Assembly (NCBI GenBank): GCA_945874895.1
Contig: CAMCIC010000006.1
Span: 124,001-188,000, forward strand
Source of the DNA: Akkermansia muciniphila
GTDB lineage: Bacteria > Verrucomicrobiota > Verrucomicrobiia > Verrucomicrobiales > Akkermansiaceae
Reading direction: 5' to 3'
DNA length: 64,000 nucleotides
The notes beneath the pieces are model-generated. The model was not told where the DNA came from and ran no database searches. It saw nothing but the letters and a program-made list of their open reading frames with translations. Positions 53,229 to 63,100 of the stretch are shown here, one piece after another; the first letter of the stretch is position 1, and each line of letters opens with the position of its first letter. Both the position numbers and the translations under genes were made by a program.

Positions 53229-53606
53229 CTACGGTCTCTCGAGAATTTCCACCTCGTAGCCGTCTGGATCGGTAACAAAGGCCATTCTTTTCTCGTTCTG
53301 AAGAAACTTTTCTCGCCATCCTGTGGGCCAGATCTCGATCCCTGATTTTTCCAATTGATCACAATACGCAATGATATCCGGCACGCCGAGACAAGTATGC
53401 ATGAGATCCTCAGGACAACGGGCATCGTATTCTGGGGAATAACATAGTTCCAAAAAAACGTCGTTTCCGGGAAGTTCCAAAAATGCCAATTGATTGCCTT
53501 GGGGCGAGGCTTTTTTCACACCCTCTTGGTAGCCGAGTTTTTTGTAAAAGGAAATGGAGGCTTCGATGTCCTTGACGCGAATGCGGGTGTGAAGAAAGCG
53601 GATCAT
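53229..53606 (-). CDS. VOC family glyoxalase-like protein
   Basis: A 125-residue member of the vicinal-oxygen-chelate superfamily, most like lactoylglutathione lyase. Metal-ligand positions: His in 'MIRFLHTRIRVKD', Glu in 'DVFLELCYSP', His in 'EDLMHTCLGVPD' and Glu in 'YEVEILERP'. It would detoxify methylglyoxal via glutathione or a related thiol; substrate not proven. The start at 53606 matches family N-termini; 34 codons of upstream open frame overlap the recG region. Confidence 0.85.
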   Translation of the reverse strand: MIRFLHTRIRVKDIEASISFYKKLGYQEGVKKASPQGNQLAFLELPGNDVFLELCYSPEYDARCPEDLMHTCLGVPDIIAYCDQLEKSGIEIWPTGWREKFLQNEKRMAFVTDPDGYEVEILERP

Positions 53607-53722
53607 GAGCGAATCTACTTCGGGTTCATTTGGTTCGCAAGCAAGAGATGAGGGAAAAGTATGTTCAAATGAGCATTTGGAGTTGGCATCACTCTTATTT
53701 GCGATCATTCTACCACACCGTC

Positions 53723-55786
53723 ATGCCCGAAGTGCCGCCGCATTTGTCCGCTTCCTACCTGTTAGAAAAATCTTCTTTTCTGACACAGAAGGAAATTGCC
53801 TCGCTCAAGGCCGCGGGCTTTTCGACCTACGGTGATCTGATCATGCATCTGCCGAAGCGTCATGAGGACAGGAGAAGTTTCGATGCTTTTCCTGCGATGC
53901 CTACGATTCACGCAGTTTGTTTGCGCGGCATGGTGATCGATGCGCGCGCCATGCGGTTTTCGTCCTCATACGCCGCCTACGAAGCGGTGATTCTCAACGG
54001 CGCGGGTGGGGTGTTTGGATCTAACAAAATCACATGCCGATGGTTCAACATGCCGTTTCTCTCGAAAATGCTGGCCGCAGGACATGAGGTGATCGTCTTC
54101 GGTAAGGTGAAGGATTTCAAAGGCAAGATGGTGATCGATCATCCGGAGTTCGAGATCATGCGTGACGATGAAACCGAGTCCATCCACGTCGGGCGTATCG
54201 TGCCGATTTACAAAAACATCAGTGGTATAGCGCAACGCCGCCTGCGTGACATCATGCACTTCTTGTTGCAGCGCCTCGATCCCGCAAGTGTGGTCCATGC
54301 TTACGATGTGGCTTCCGGAAGATCGCGTTTCGACGACCTGCGCGCCGTGCATTTTCCTGATTCTTTGGAAGCCGCTCACGCGGCAAGACGGCGATTCGCG
54401 TTGGAGGAATTTTTCATCCTGCAACTCAACGTGGTCTGGCGCAGAACCCGTCATCTCGATCATGCCGGTCGCGTGTTAGGCACGAAAACCACCTTGCTCA
54501 AAGCGTTTTACGCATCCTTGCCCTTCGATCTGACCCATGCGCAGAAGCGCTCGATCAAGGAAATTCTGGCGGATATGCGCAGTCCGCGTCCGATGAACCG
54601 GTTGTTACAAGGTGATGTGGGCTCGGGTAAGACCTTTGTCGCGATGGCCTCGATGCTGCTAGCTATCGATTCCGGATGCCAGGCTGCATTGATGGCACCC
54701 ACCCAGATTCTTGCCGAGCAACATTATCTCACATTTCAGAAATGGCTGTCACCCTTAGGCATGCGAATTTCGCTGCGCACGGGGACTCGCGAGGAGCAAT
54801 CCCACACCATGAAGGAAGGCCGCGCGCAAATCATCATCGGTACGCATGCTTTGCTTTATGACGCCAGTGCTTTCCCCGACCTAGGATTTGTGGTCATCGA
54901 TGAACAACACAAATTTGGTGTCTCCCAGCGGGCACGTTTGATTTCTCATGGGGTCAAACCTGATGTCCTCGTGATGACAGCCACGCCGATTCCGCGCACG
55001 CTGACACTCACGCTCTACGGGGACCTTGATGTTTCCGTGCTCGATGAGCGCCCGGCGAACCGAGGTAAAGTCGTCACCGCCCTGCGCAAGGACCCGAAGG
55101 TCTCAGACATCACCGCTTTCCTGAAGCAGCACATGCAGGAAGGACGACAAGTGTATCTGGTTTATCCGCTCGTAGAAGAATCGGAAAACATCAAAGCAGA
55201 ATCCGCCACCGAGGCCTTTGAGAAATGGCAGAAGCGACTGAAACCTCATCGCGTTGCATTGCTCCATGGAAAAATGAGCGGCGAGGAAAAAGAGCAGACC
55301 ATGAAGGCTTTTCGCGAGGGTGAAACCCAAGCACTGATCGCCACCAGCGTCATCGAAGTGGGAGTCGATGTGCCCAATGCCAACATCATGATCATCCATC
55401 ACGCCGAACGTTTCGGCCTAGCGCAGTTGCACCAATTGCGCGGTCGCATCGGTCGCGGCGAACACAAGTCCTATTGCATTTTGTTGACCGATTCGAAGCA
55501 GCCCGAAGCGCTCGAAAAACTGCAAGCACTCGTCGATAGCATCGACGGCTTTGTGATAGCAGAAGTCGATCTGCGACTGCGCGGACCGGGCGATGTGTTG
55601 GGCACCGCGCAAAGCGGTATGGCTGACCTGAAATTTGCCGATTTTCTGGCAGATCCCACCTTGCTCAGGGAGGCCCGAAGTCTTGCAGATGCGGTGATGG
55701 CGGCCGATCCTCTCTTGGATAACACCCACGCTGCGCTGCGGCCGTGGATCATGGATCAACTTGCCCTGACCGAGCCGCGTGACTGA
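53723..55786 (+). CDS. recG: ATP-dependent DNA helicase RecG
   Basis: Remodels stalled replication forks and Holliday junctions. It is 687 residues: an N-terminal wedge/OB domain that grips the junction, then the helicase core with Walker A 'LLQGDVGSGKTFVAM', DEQH Walker B 'VVIDEQHKFGV', 'TATPIPRTL', and C-terminal 'EVGVDVPNANIMIIHHAERFGLAQLHQLRGR'-type blocks (motifs V and VI). It ends with the RecG TRG-like region. The start at 53723 (MPEVPPHLSAS) is preferred; the frame is open 31 codons further upstream with no family likeness. Confidence 0.94.
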   Translation: MPEVPPHLSASYLLEKSSFLTQKEIASLKAAGFSTYGDLIMHLPKRHEDRRSFDAFPAMPTIHAVCLRGMVIDARAMRFSSSYAAYEAVILNGAGGVFGSNKITCRWFNMPFLSKMLAAGHEVIVFGKVKDFKGKMVIDHPEFEIMRDDETESIHVGRIVPIYKNISGIAQRRLRDIMHFLLQRLDPASVVHAYDVASGRSRFDDLRAVHFPDSLEAAHAARRRFALEEFFILQLNVVWRRTRHLDHAGRVLGTKTTLLKAFYASLPFDLTHAQKRSIKEILADMRSPRPMNRLLQGDVGSGKTFVAMASMLLAIDSGCQAALMAPTQILAEQHYLTFQKWLSPLGMRISLRTGTREEQSHTMKEGRAQIIIGTHALLYDASAFPDLGFVVIDEQHKFGVSQRARLISHGVKPDVLVMTATPIPRTLTLTLYGDLDVSVLDERPANRGKVVTALRKDPKVSDITAFLKQHMQEGRQVYLVYPLVEESENIKAESATEAFEKWQKRLKPHRVALLHGKMSGEEKEQTMKAFREGETQALIATSVIEVGVDVPNANIMIIHHAERFGLAQLHQLRGRIGRGEHKSYCILLTDSKQPEALEKLQALVDSIDGFVIAEVDLRLRGPGDVLGTAQSGMADLKFADFLADPTLLREARSLADAVMAADPLLDNTHAALRPWIMDQLALTEPRD

Positions 55787-55859
55787 GCTCTACGCGTCCT
55801 ACCTGCTCCGTAAGCTACTGTTCCGATAGACCATGGGTTGATCTAGCGTATCATCATGG

Positions 55860-57134
55860 ATGATGAACCGATCTGCAATTCACTCCCGTCGTCAATTTCT
55901 CGGTAGCCTTGCCGCCACGATGGTGATGGCTCCCATGATACTGCGTGCCGCACCCCGACGCGAGAGGCTGCAAATCGCCTTCATCGGCTATGGGAAACGT
56001 GCTTACGGAGTGATGAACCATGCGCTGGGACAAAAGGATGTGCGCATCGTGGCGGTTTGTGATGTCGAGGGCACGCGCCGCGCCAAGGCGCAGGAAGTGG
56101 TCGAGAAACGCTATGCTGAGGATAGGAAATCCGGTGCCTACCAAGGTTGCCGCTCTTATGTCGATTATCGTGAGATGTTCGAGAAGGAAGACCTCGATGG
56201 AGTGGTCATCATGACTCCAGATCATCTGCACGTTCATCCCGCGCTGCTGGCGGCAAATCATAAGATCGATATTTATTGTGAGAAACCGTTGACGCACCAT
56301 ATACAAGAAGGTCGATTGCTCGTATCCACGGTGGCGAAGAATCAGGTGATTTTCCAAACGGGCAGTCAGCAACGCAGCGAGTTTGGTGGTAGGTTTCGCA
56401 CGGCGGTAGAAATGATTCATGCGGGGCGGATCGGGCAATTGAAGACGATTCGCGTGGGTGTGGGCTCGTCACCGATACGCTGCGATTTACCGCCTCAGCC
56501 CAAGCCTGATAACGTGAACTGGGACTTGTGGTTGGGACCCGCTCCTTGGCGCGAATATCACGAGGATCTCTGTCCCAAAGGACTTCACAGTCATTATCCT
56601 GCATTCCGCAAGTATGAGGAATACGCCGGTGGCATGCTGGCGGACATGGGGGCTCATCATTTTGACATTGCGCAATGGGCGATGGGAATGGACACCAGTG
56701 GTCCAGTGAAAATCGAACCACCCGCGCAGGGCGATAGTGGTCTGAAGTTCACGTATGCGAATGGCACCGAAATGCATCACGGTGGCCCCGGTGGATGCAC
56801 CTTTGAGGGCAGCGAAGGCTCCATCTCTGTGGATCGCACTGTTCTGAAAAGCAGCAAACCAGACATCCTTCTTCCCTTGGATGCTGGAGCGAAACGTTTC
56901 ACCTCACCCGCTGATCACTTTCGCGATTGGATCGATTGCATGAAATCTCGCAAATCTCCCATCTGCACGGCGGAAACAGGTCATCGCTCGGCGACCGTCT
57001 GCCATCTTGCTAACATCGCCTATAAACTCCGACGCCCCTTGATCTGGGATCCGGTCAACGAGAGATTCAAGGACGATGCCGATGCGAATGCACTTACCAC
57101 CCGCACCAACCGCAGCGGCTGGGAGTATGTGTGA
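55860..57134 (+). CDS. Tat-exported Gfo/Idh/MocA family oxidoreductase
   Basis: A 424-residue NAD(P)-dependent sugar oxidoreductase. The N-terminus has a twin-arginine motif ('SRRQFLGSLAA') and a hydrophobic segment ending LRAA, so it is probably exported by Tat with its cofactor bound. The Rossmann motif is 'IAFIGYGKRAYGVM' and the catalytic Lys motif 'YCEKPLTHH'. The C-terminal domain has 'GGMLADMGAHHFDIAQWAMG'. Such enzymes are frequent in Verrucomicrobiota and act on outer polysaccharide sugars. The substrate is unknown. Confidence 0.88.
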   Translation: MMNRSAIHSRRQFLGSLAATMVMAPMILRAAPRRERLQIAFIGYGKRAYGVMNHALGQKDVRIVAVCDVEGTRRAKAQEVVEKRYAEDRKSGAYQGCRSYVDYREMFEKEDLDGVVIMTPDHLHVHPALLAANHKIDIYCEKPLTHHIQEGRLLVSTVAKNQVIFQTGSQQRSEFGGRFRTAVEMIHAGRIGQLKTIRVGVGSSPIRCDLPPQPKPDNVNWDLWLGPAPWREYHEDLCPKGLHSHYPAFRKYEEYAGGMLADMGAHHFDIAQWAMGMDTSGPVKIEPPAQGDSGLKFTYANGTEMHHGGPGGCTFEGSEGSISVDRTVLKSSKPDILLPLDAGAKRFTSPADHFRDWIDCMKSRKSPICTAETGHRSATVCHLANIAYKLRRPLIWDPVNERFKDDADANALTTRTNRSGWEYV

Positions 57135-57148
57135 TCCTTCATGACTTT

Positions 57149-57928
57149 TTACAGAGCTGCCCGGAGGCGTTTGCTCTGTAGATTGCTGAGTTGAATCGGC
57201 TCCTTGGCACCCTTAAGATGGAGCTCCCAAGTGAGGAGATTTTTTTTCACCATCTTGGCCACGGATTGAGTGTTTACTAGCAGGCTGCGACTGACTTTGG
57301 AAAAGAGACCCGCTGGCAGTTTGCTCTCCCAGAGGGATAAGGTCTGTTTCATCATGAGGTTTTTACCTTCATGGAGGAGTATCCGTGTGTAGTCGCCATG
57401 GGCCTCAATGGCGTTGATTTCCCCTACTTTCACCATCATCGAAAGAGATTTATCTCGAAGCAATACGAGGTCCTCTACGGCAAGCCGTTCTCCTGCTTTG
57501 GCGACCGGATGAGGGACTCCCGTTTCAGCGATCCGCGGCTTGGAAAGGCGGAGGATCGTCTTAGCTAGCCTCGCTGCGCTGACCGGCTTGGTGAGATAGT
57601 CTAAGGCGTTTGCCTCGAATGCTCGGATGGCATACTCGTCATAGGCGGTGACAAAGACAACCGCCGGCTGCGGTATGAGATTCTCAAGAGTAGGCAGAAG
57701 GGCGAAGCCATTTTTTTTGGGCATCTGGATATCGAGAAAAATCAAGTCCGGCTTGAGTGTTTGCACGAGATCGTTTGCCGAGTTGACATCTTCCGCCTCA
57801 CCCACGATCTCGAGCTCGGGATGGGATTGGAGCCGGTTGGTGAGTTGGACTCTGGCCGTGGGCTCGTCATCCACCAGAATGACGCGGAAACGCGGTGTCG
57901 AAGCCAGGGTTGGAGTATTCGTATTCAT
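57149..57928 (-). CDS. LytTR-type response regulator
   Basis: A 259-residue regulator of the LytR/AlgR family. The receiver domain (~15-130) has the acidic pair D20/D21, phosphoacceptor D66 ('DLIFLDIQMPKKNG') and the Lys in 'YLTKPVS'. The DNA-binding LytTR domain occupies ~155-259 ('IEAHGDYTRILLHEGK', 'LSNLQSKRLRAAL'). The start at 57928 lies four bases after the stop of the kinase gene, which is upstream on the same strand. It most likely binds the repeats between the kinase gene and the divergent secreted operon. Confidence 0.92.
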   Translation of the reverse strand: MNTNTPTLASTPRFRVILVDDEPTARVQLTNRLQSHPELEIVGEAEDVNSANDLVQTLKPDLIFLDIQMPKKNGFALLPTLENLIPQPAVVFVTAYDEYAIRAFEANALDYLTKPVSAARLAKTILRLSKPRIAETGVPHPVAKAGERLAVEDLVLLRDKSLSMMVKVGEINAIEAHGDYTRILLHEGKNLMMKQTLSLWESKLPAGLFSKVSRSLLVNTQSVAKMVKKNLLTWELHLKGAKEPIQLSNLQSKRLRAAL

Positions 57929-57932
57929 GGCT

Positions 57933-59057
57933 TTAGAAGGTGGAGCGTCCCTTTGCCGCGACAACGATCGGAAGCGTCACGCGTGCCCGCACCCGGCCTG
58001 AGACGTTTTCATAGGTCAGCGAAGCGCGGTTGCCATAGATCAGTTGGATGCGTCGGCGGAGATTGCTGATTCCAATACCCGTTCCGTTGTTTTTTTCACG
58101 AGATGTTGCGGAAGCGGGCTCTACCCACGATCCTGTATTCTCCACCGTGAGATGGAGTTCTCCTGCAGCGAATTGTGTCTGGATAAGGATCGAGAGTGGC
58201 ATTGGGCTGGTCTGCTGGCCATACTTGATCGCATTTTCGAGCAGTGGTTGCACCAGATGCCTGGGAGTTTTCAAGGAGCGTGTTTCTTGATTCGCATCGA
58301 TTCGGCATACCAGATTCGCGCCGAACCGGACCTTTTCCACATGGAGATAGTTATCCAGAGCGTTCAGCTCCTCTCCCAGAGGAGCCTGATCTTCATCACT
58401 CTTGCTCAGCGAGAAGCGGAGATAATCAGCCAGTGACTGGGTGAGCGTCTCCACTTTGTCTTTGTCATTGCTCACCGCCATGACTGCGGTGAGCGCGTTG
58501 AAGAGGAAGTGAGGCTGCATCTGGTATCTGAGAAGAGCAAGTTCGCTTTTCTGCTGGCGACGATTCAGCTCAACAGAATCAAAAAAGAGCGAGCCGGCGA
58601 AATAGAAACCGATCCAAAATGCTAAAAAGAATAGATCCGTATAGAATCCCAGCACCATCACGCTGGTTCCTATCGAAAGAGTGGTTGTCAGTGACTCGAA
58701 GTGCTCTCGCAGAAAGGGAATCTGAGTGGTGAGGAGAATTTCAATTGCTGTGCAAGAGAGTGAAATCCCGAGAAGTAACGTGGCCATTCGCAGGGGATGC
58801 CATTTCCTCGAATGAATCCGAATAAACAGCGGGTGAAGGAAACTGGTGATCAGAAATCCGTAGGCTGACTTGAGGAGAGTCCATTCCAGGAGCAACCATT
58901 CTGATCCGATTAAGATGATTCCCGCAGCGATCAGTAGGCATATGGCAATTCCCTGCAGAATCGTGTAAGCAGCCCAGTAGACGATCTGCAGTTTCCAAAA
59001 GTAGGGAGACTTACTGCTCTCAGCCCCACGATCATCCAAATGTTGATGTATCATCAT
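57933..59057 (-). CDS. LytS-like sensor histidine kinase
   Basis: A membrane histidine kinase of 374 residues, of the His_kinase/LytS group. The N-terminal ~165 residues form about five transmembrane helices with very short loops, so it likely senses a membrane or envelope signal. The phosphorylated His is H183 in 'QPHFLFNALTAV'. The ATP-binding domain has 'QPLLENAIKYG' and 'GTGIGISNLRRR'. It is cotranscribed with the LytTR regulator and divergent from the secreted operon at 59296. Confidence 0.92.
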   Translation of the reverse strand: MMIHQHLDDRGAESSKSPYFWKLQIVYWAAYTILQGIAICLLIAAGIILIGSEWLLLEWTLLKSAYGFLITSFLHPLFIRIHSRKWHPLRMATLLLGISLSCTAIEILLTTQIPFLREHFESLTTTLSIGTSVMVLGFYTDLFFLAFWIGFYFAGSLFFDSVELNRRQQKSELALLRYQMQPHFLFNALTAVMAVSNDKDKVETLTQSLADYLRFSLSKSDEDQAPLGEELNALDNYLHVEKVRFGANLVCRIDANQETRSLKTPRHLVQPLLENAIKYGQQTSPMPLSILIQTQFAAGELHLTVENTGSWVEPASATSREKNNGTGIGISNLRRRIQLIYGNRASLTYENVSGRVRARVTLPIVVAAKGRSTF

Positions 59058-59105
59058 CGGTCTCCTTGGCGTTCTGCATTCATGTCAGATCGTGTAAGCA
59101 ACTAA

Positions 59106-59238
59106 ACGATTCGTTGCTCGACTCACAAGAAGAAAATCCCGCACGAGTTGCTAAAACGAGATGGAAAGCGACCTTCCATGCGATTCATCGACGATTTCAA
59201 GCGATTCGTCGAATCTCCATTGCAAAGATCCTTATAAT
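59106..59238 (+). promoter_or_regulatory. Putative LytTR-binding repeats and promoter of the secreted operon
   Basis: GCGATTCATCGA (59180-59191) and GCGATTCGTCGA (59201-59212) are direct repeats with one mismatch, start to start 21 bp. A third related half (CGATTT at 59192-59197) lies between, and a fourth (ACGATTCGTTG at 59106-59116) lies further upstream. CGATTCGTC matches the AlgR consensus CCGTTCGTC at seven of nine positions. A perfect -10 TATAAT follows at 59233-59238; no good -35 is seen, as expected of an activated promoter. The whole 238-bp gap (59058-59295) is shared with the kinase gene. Confidence 0.55.
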
Positions 59239-59295
59239 GGAAAATTTACTGCATCTAAAATTTTAAGCACAAACAAACTATCACTGAAAAAATCA

Positions 59296-60165
59296 ATGTT
59301 CTCTAACAAGGTTAGTCATGGAATCTGTCTCACGTTTGTCCTGCATTGCCTATGCAACCTGCTTTTGGCCATGGGTATCGCCCGTGCTTTCCCGCCCGCG
59401 CCCTACTACACTCTCTACGGCGTGGTGCGCGACCAAGTCGGTCAGACTGTCACCGCTCAGGGCGCGCAGGTGATACTGCTGAAAGGCGGTGTCGAGGTCG
59501 GCCGCACTCCGATCACCTCGAGCCGGACCGATCAGAGTTACGAGCTCAACGTTCGAATCGACCAAAACCGAAGCGGCACGATTTTCTATACAGAAAAAGC
59601 AATAGCGGCTCAGGGTCTATTTAGCCTTGTAGTCTCCATGAACGGCGAGCTGTTTTATCCGATCGAAGTCTCCGGCAACCTCACTGCAGGTAAGGGGGGC
59701 GAACGCGTGAAGCTGGACCTCACGCTCGGTGAGGACAAGGACAAGGATGGCCTCCCCGATACTTGGGAGGCTTGGCAGCTCTATCAGGCCGGGCTTTATC
59801 CGGATGAGAATGGCAACTGGGATCTCAGCCTGCTCGACAAGAACGGCGACTTCGATCAAGATGGCCAGAGTAATCTGCTGGAATACATTGCCGGCACCTT
59901 CGCGGGCGATGCCACCGAGACCTTCGGGCTGACCATCAAGGAAAAACGGCCGCAGAGCGTGCGCTTCGAGTTCTACGGCATCACCGGGAAAGTTTATACG
60001 ATTGAGAGCACGCTGGACATGAAGACCTGGACGCGGGTGGCATTCTCCGTGGGGGCTCCCAGCACCGAGGTGAACGGCTATCAGGCTACGAGTGTGGGGA
60101 TTGTCTCCGTATTCACGGCGCCGCGCTCCAGCACCTCCGAATTCTACCGCCTATCCGTCCGATGA
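59296..60165 (+). CDS. Secreted protein with calcium-binding type repeats
   Basis: A 289-residue exported protein of no recognised family. A signal peptide spans 1-31 (hydrophobic run then GIARA/F). Residues ~35-145 look like a carboxypeptidase-regulatory or Ig-like strand domain. Two Asp-rich loops, 147-158 (DKDKDGLPDTWE) and 181-192 (DKNGDFDQDGQS), resemble thrombospondin type 3/EF-hand calcium loops; a strand-rich C-terminal region follows. The start at 59296 is preferred because the signal peptide begins there. It overlaps the next gene by four bases (ATGA). Confidence 0.72.
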   Translation: MFSNKVSHGICLTFVLHCLCNLLLAMGIARAFPPAPYYTLYGVVRDQVGQTVTAQGAQVILLKGGVEVGRTPITSSRTDQSYELNVRIDQNRSGTIFYTEKAIAAQGLFSLVVSMNGELFYPIEVSGNLTAGKGGERVKLDLTLGEDKDKDGLPDTWEAWQLYQAGLYPDENGNWDLSLLDKNGDFDQDGQSNLLEYIAGTFAGDATETFGLTIKEKRPQSVRFEFYGITGKVYTIESTLDMKTWTRVAFSVGAPSTEVNGYQATSVGIVSVFTAPRSSTSEFYRLSVR

Positions 60166-63100
60166 AAAAACTTCTCCTTGCCCTCGTTTCGCTTCTTTTC
60201 GCCGCCACGGCAAACGCGCAGTGGAAAACCACGACCTATTCGCTCAAAGGTGGTTGGAACTCGATCTATCTGCATGGCGATGCGAACCATGCTACTCTTG
60301 ATAGCCTACTGCCAGCTTCCGTGTTGGAAGTTTGGCGCTGGAACCCCAATCCCAATCAGGTCGGGTTTACCGAATCGCCGCTGATTCCTTCGTCTGGCAC
60401 CTCGGAGTGGAGTGTTTGGAAACGCGGCATGCCTGCCGAAAGCAACCTCACGCAGCTCATCGGCCAGATGGCGTATTTGGTGAAATGCAGCGGCACCAGT
60501 TCTGACACCTACAGCGTGCCGATCAAGCAGTCGCCACAACTGCCAGCCAATAGCTGGGTTCGTAATGGAGCCAACTTGCTCGGCTTTCCCACTTATAAAA
60601 ACGGCAGCAATTACCCGACGATGTTGTCCTACTTTGCTACCTTCCCCGCGGCGATCGCAGCCAATGCCAAAATTTATAAATATGTTGGCGGCGATCTGGG
60701 TCCCGGCAATCCGCTGCAGGTATTCTCCACCGCCTCGGAGCGTCTCGATCCGAACCAGGCCTATTGGTTTTCCGCCGAAGTCACGGGTGACTTTTACGCA
60801 CCATTGGAAATCAGCCCTAGCACCAGTGGCGGTCTTCATTTTGGCCGCGGCCTCTCGGACCTCAAGCTGCGCATCCGCAACCGTACGACCGCGCCGGTCA
60901 GCGTCACCCTTACCCCCACGGCCAGTGAGGCGGAACCTGCTTTTCAAACCCCCATTGCTGGTTCGGTTTCACTGACGCGCCGCACCTTTAACGCGGCCAC
61001 GGCCACGTGGAGCGAGGTGTCCTTCAGCGCAGCGGCCACCGAAGTGATTTCACCGCAGTCTACCTTGGAGCTGAGTTTTGGAATAAACCGTAATACGATG
61101 ACGGGGCCGGTGGGGGCGTTATACGCCTCGCTGCTGCGGATCACAGAAAGCTCGAGTTTGATGGATGTTTATCTGCCTGTCAGCGCGAAAAAAGATTCGC
61201 TCGCTGGCTTGTGGGTGGGAGACATTAGCTTAAACAGAGTCAGCAACAAAGTATCCAACCCCGCCAGCGCCACCGCGACCTTGACCAACGGGGTGGTTAC
61301 CGGCTTGAGGCTGGAGGGATCGGGCGGTTCGGGCTACACCTCGCCCCCCGCAGTCACCATCACCGCGCCAGCGAACAACGCTATGAAGATGGCGACCGCG
61401 ACAGCAGCGGTCAACTCCTCGACTCGGGTGGTGAGTTCGATCACACTGGTGGACAGTGGATTCGGCTATCCAACCGCCCCGCAGGTGACGCTTAGCGAGC
61501 CTACACCTTCGGTTGCGGCGGAGGCCACCGCTGTCCTGTCGGCGGGAACAGTGGCCTCTTTGACACGAAGCTCCGACGGTTCCGCGTATCGGACCGCGCC
61601 GACGATCACCATCAGTGCACCCGCTTCCAGCAGCCACGCCACCGCAACGGCTCGACTGACGGGAAAAAGCGTGGGTGCTATCGAAGTAAATAATGCTGGT
61701 GGATACTACTCGTCGGCTCCTACGGTGGGGATCGCCGCGCCGCCTGCAAGGGTGAGAGCCACCGCCACACTCGGTGGCACTGCGGCTAACTGGACAATTT
61801 CCAGGGCTACTGCCGGCACAGGTTATGCCACGGTGCCAGCGGTGACGGTTTCTGGCGGCACGGGCAGCGGCGCGACGGCCACCGCCAGTCTCGGACTGAC
61901 GGCGGACAGTTTTTCAATCACTCCGGGAACCATGAGTTATTCGGTGGCGCCAACCGTCACCATCACTGGCGGCGGCGGCACGGGTGCCACCGCCACGGCG
62001 GTTCTTACCGGCGGGTCGGTGACTAGCATTACCATCACCAACCCTGGATCGGGTTACACCACCGCACCCTCCCTCGGCTTCACTGGGGGAACGACCACCG
62101 GCGGCGATGTCGCGCCCAGTGCGGTGGGAAATGCCACTCAATTTACCGTCAGCACCGTGGTCAAGGGAGCGAACGGAACTTACTCAGTGATTCCGAGCAC
62201 TGTTCTCATCGACGCACCACCCGCTGCGGTGCAAGCCACGGCGACGGCGTCGATCGCGAGCGGTATCGTTACGGGATTCACCGTGACCAATGGCGGGACC
62301 GGCTACACCAGTCCCCCCACGGTGAACCTCAGCGGCGGTGCTTTCGTCTCGCCTGTCACGGCGACGTTCACCGCCACCCTCTCCGGCGACAAGGTGAACG
62401 GCACCCCCCGAGGTAATGCTGGGGCCGGCTACATAACCCCGCCGACGGTGACCTTCTCGGCTCCCCCGGTCTCGGTGCAGGCGACCGCGACGGCGACAGT
62501 CAGCAACAATCGCGTAACGGGCTTTACTCTCACCAACGCGGGTTCAGGCTACTTTTCTTCGCCGACGGTGACCTTGGCAGCTCCGAGTCTTGGGGCGCAG
62601 TCGGCATCGGCAGTGGCCCAGGTGAGCAACGGTAGAGTGACGGGTTTCAGTATCATTACGGGCGGTAGCGGATATGGCTTGACTCCCAAGGTCACGATTG
62701 CCGCGCCGCCTGCCCAGACGGGGACGGCTACTCCCGGTCGTTTCAAGTTGCGCACATTGCTCCATGTGGCGGATGGCGGCGTGGCCAAACTGCTCTCCAA
62801 GGCCTATCTCGGTCCTTTGGCGGTGGCTCCAAATGATAGGGGAATCGCCACTTCACAGAGCTTATTGAAGCGGTCCGATCTAGCATCTTCGATACGTATT
62901 TCTGCAGCGCATTTGCCCACCGGGCAGGTGTTCCCGTGCAGCGGCAACGTCGCCAGCGGCAGCAGCTTGGCCTGCACCATTTCGTTGCCTTACAACGATC
63001 CGACAAACCCCTTTGTCCACCCATTTCATCCAGATCACGACAACAAAGATGCCCGCTTCGAGCCGGTGGGTGCAGGGGTGGAAAGCTACACCGTGAACCG

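Noticed and set aside
61260-62710. CRISPR-like or recent DNA tandem array
   Set aside because: The repeats are conserved only as protein, with different DNA in each unit and no constant spacers.
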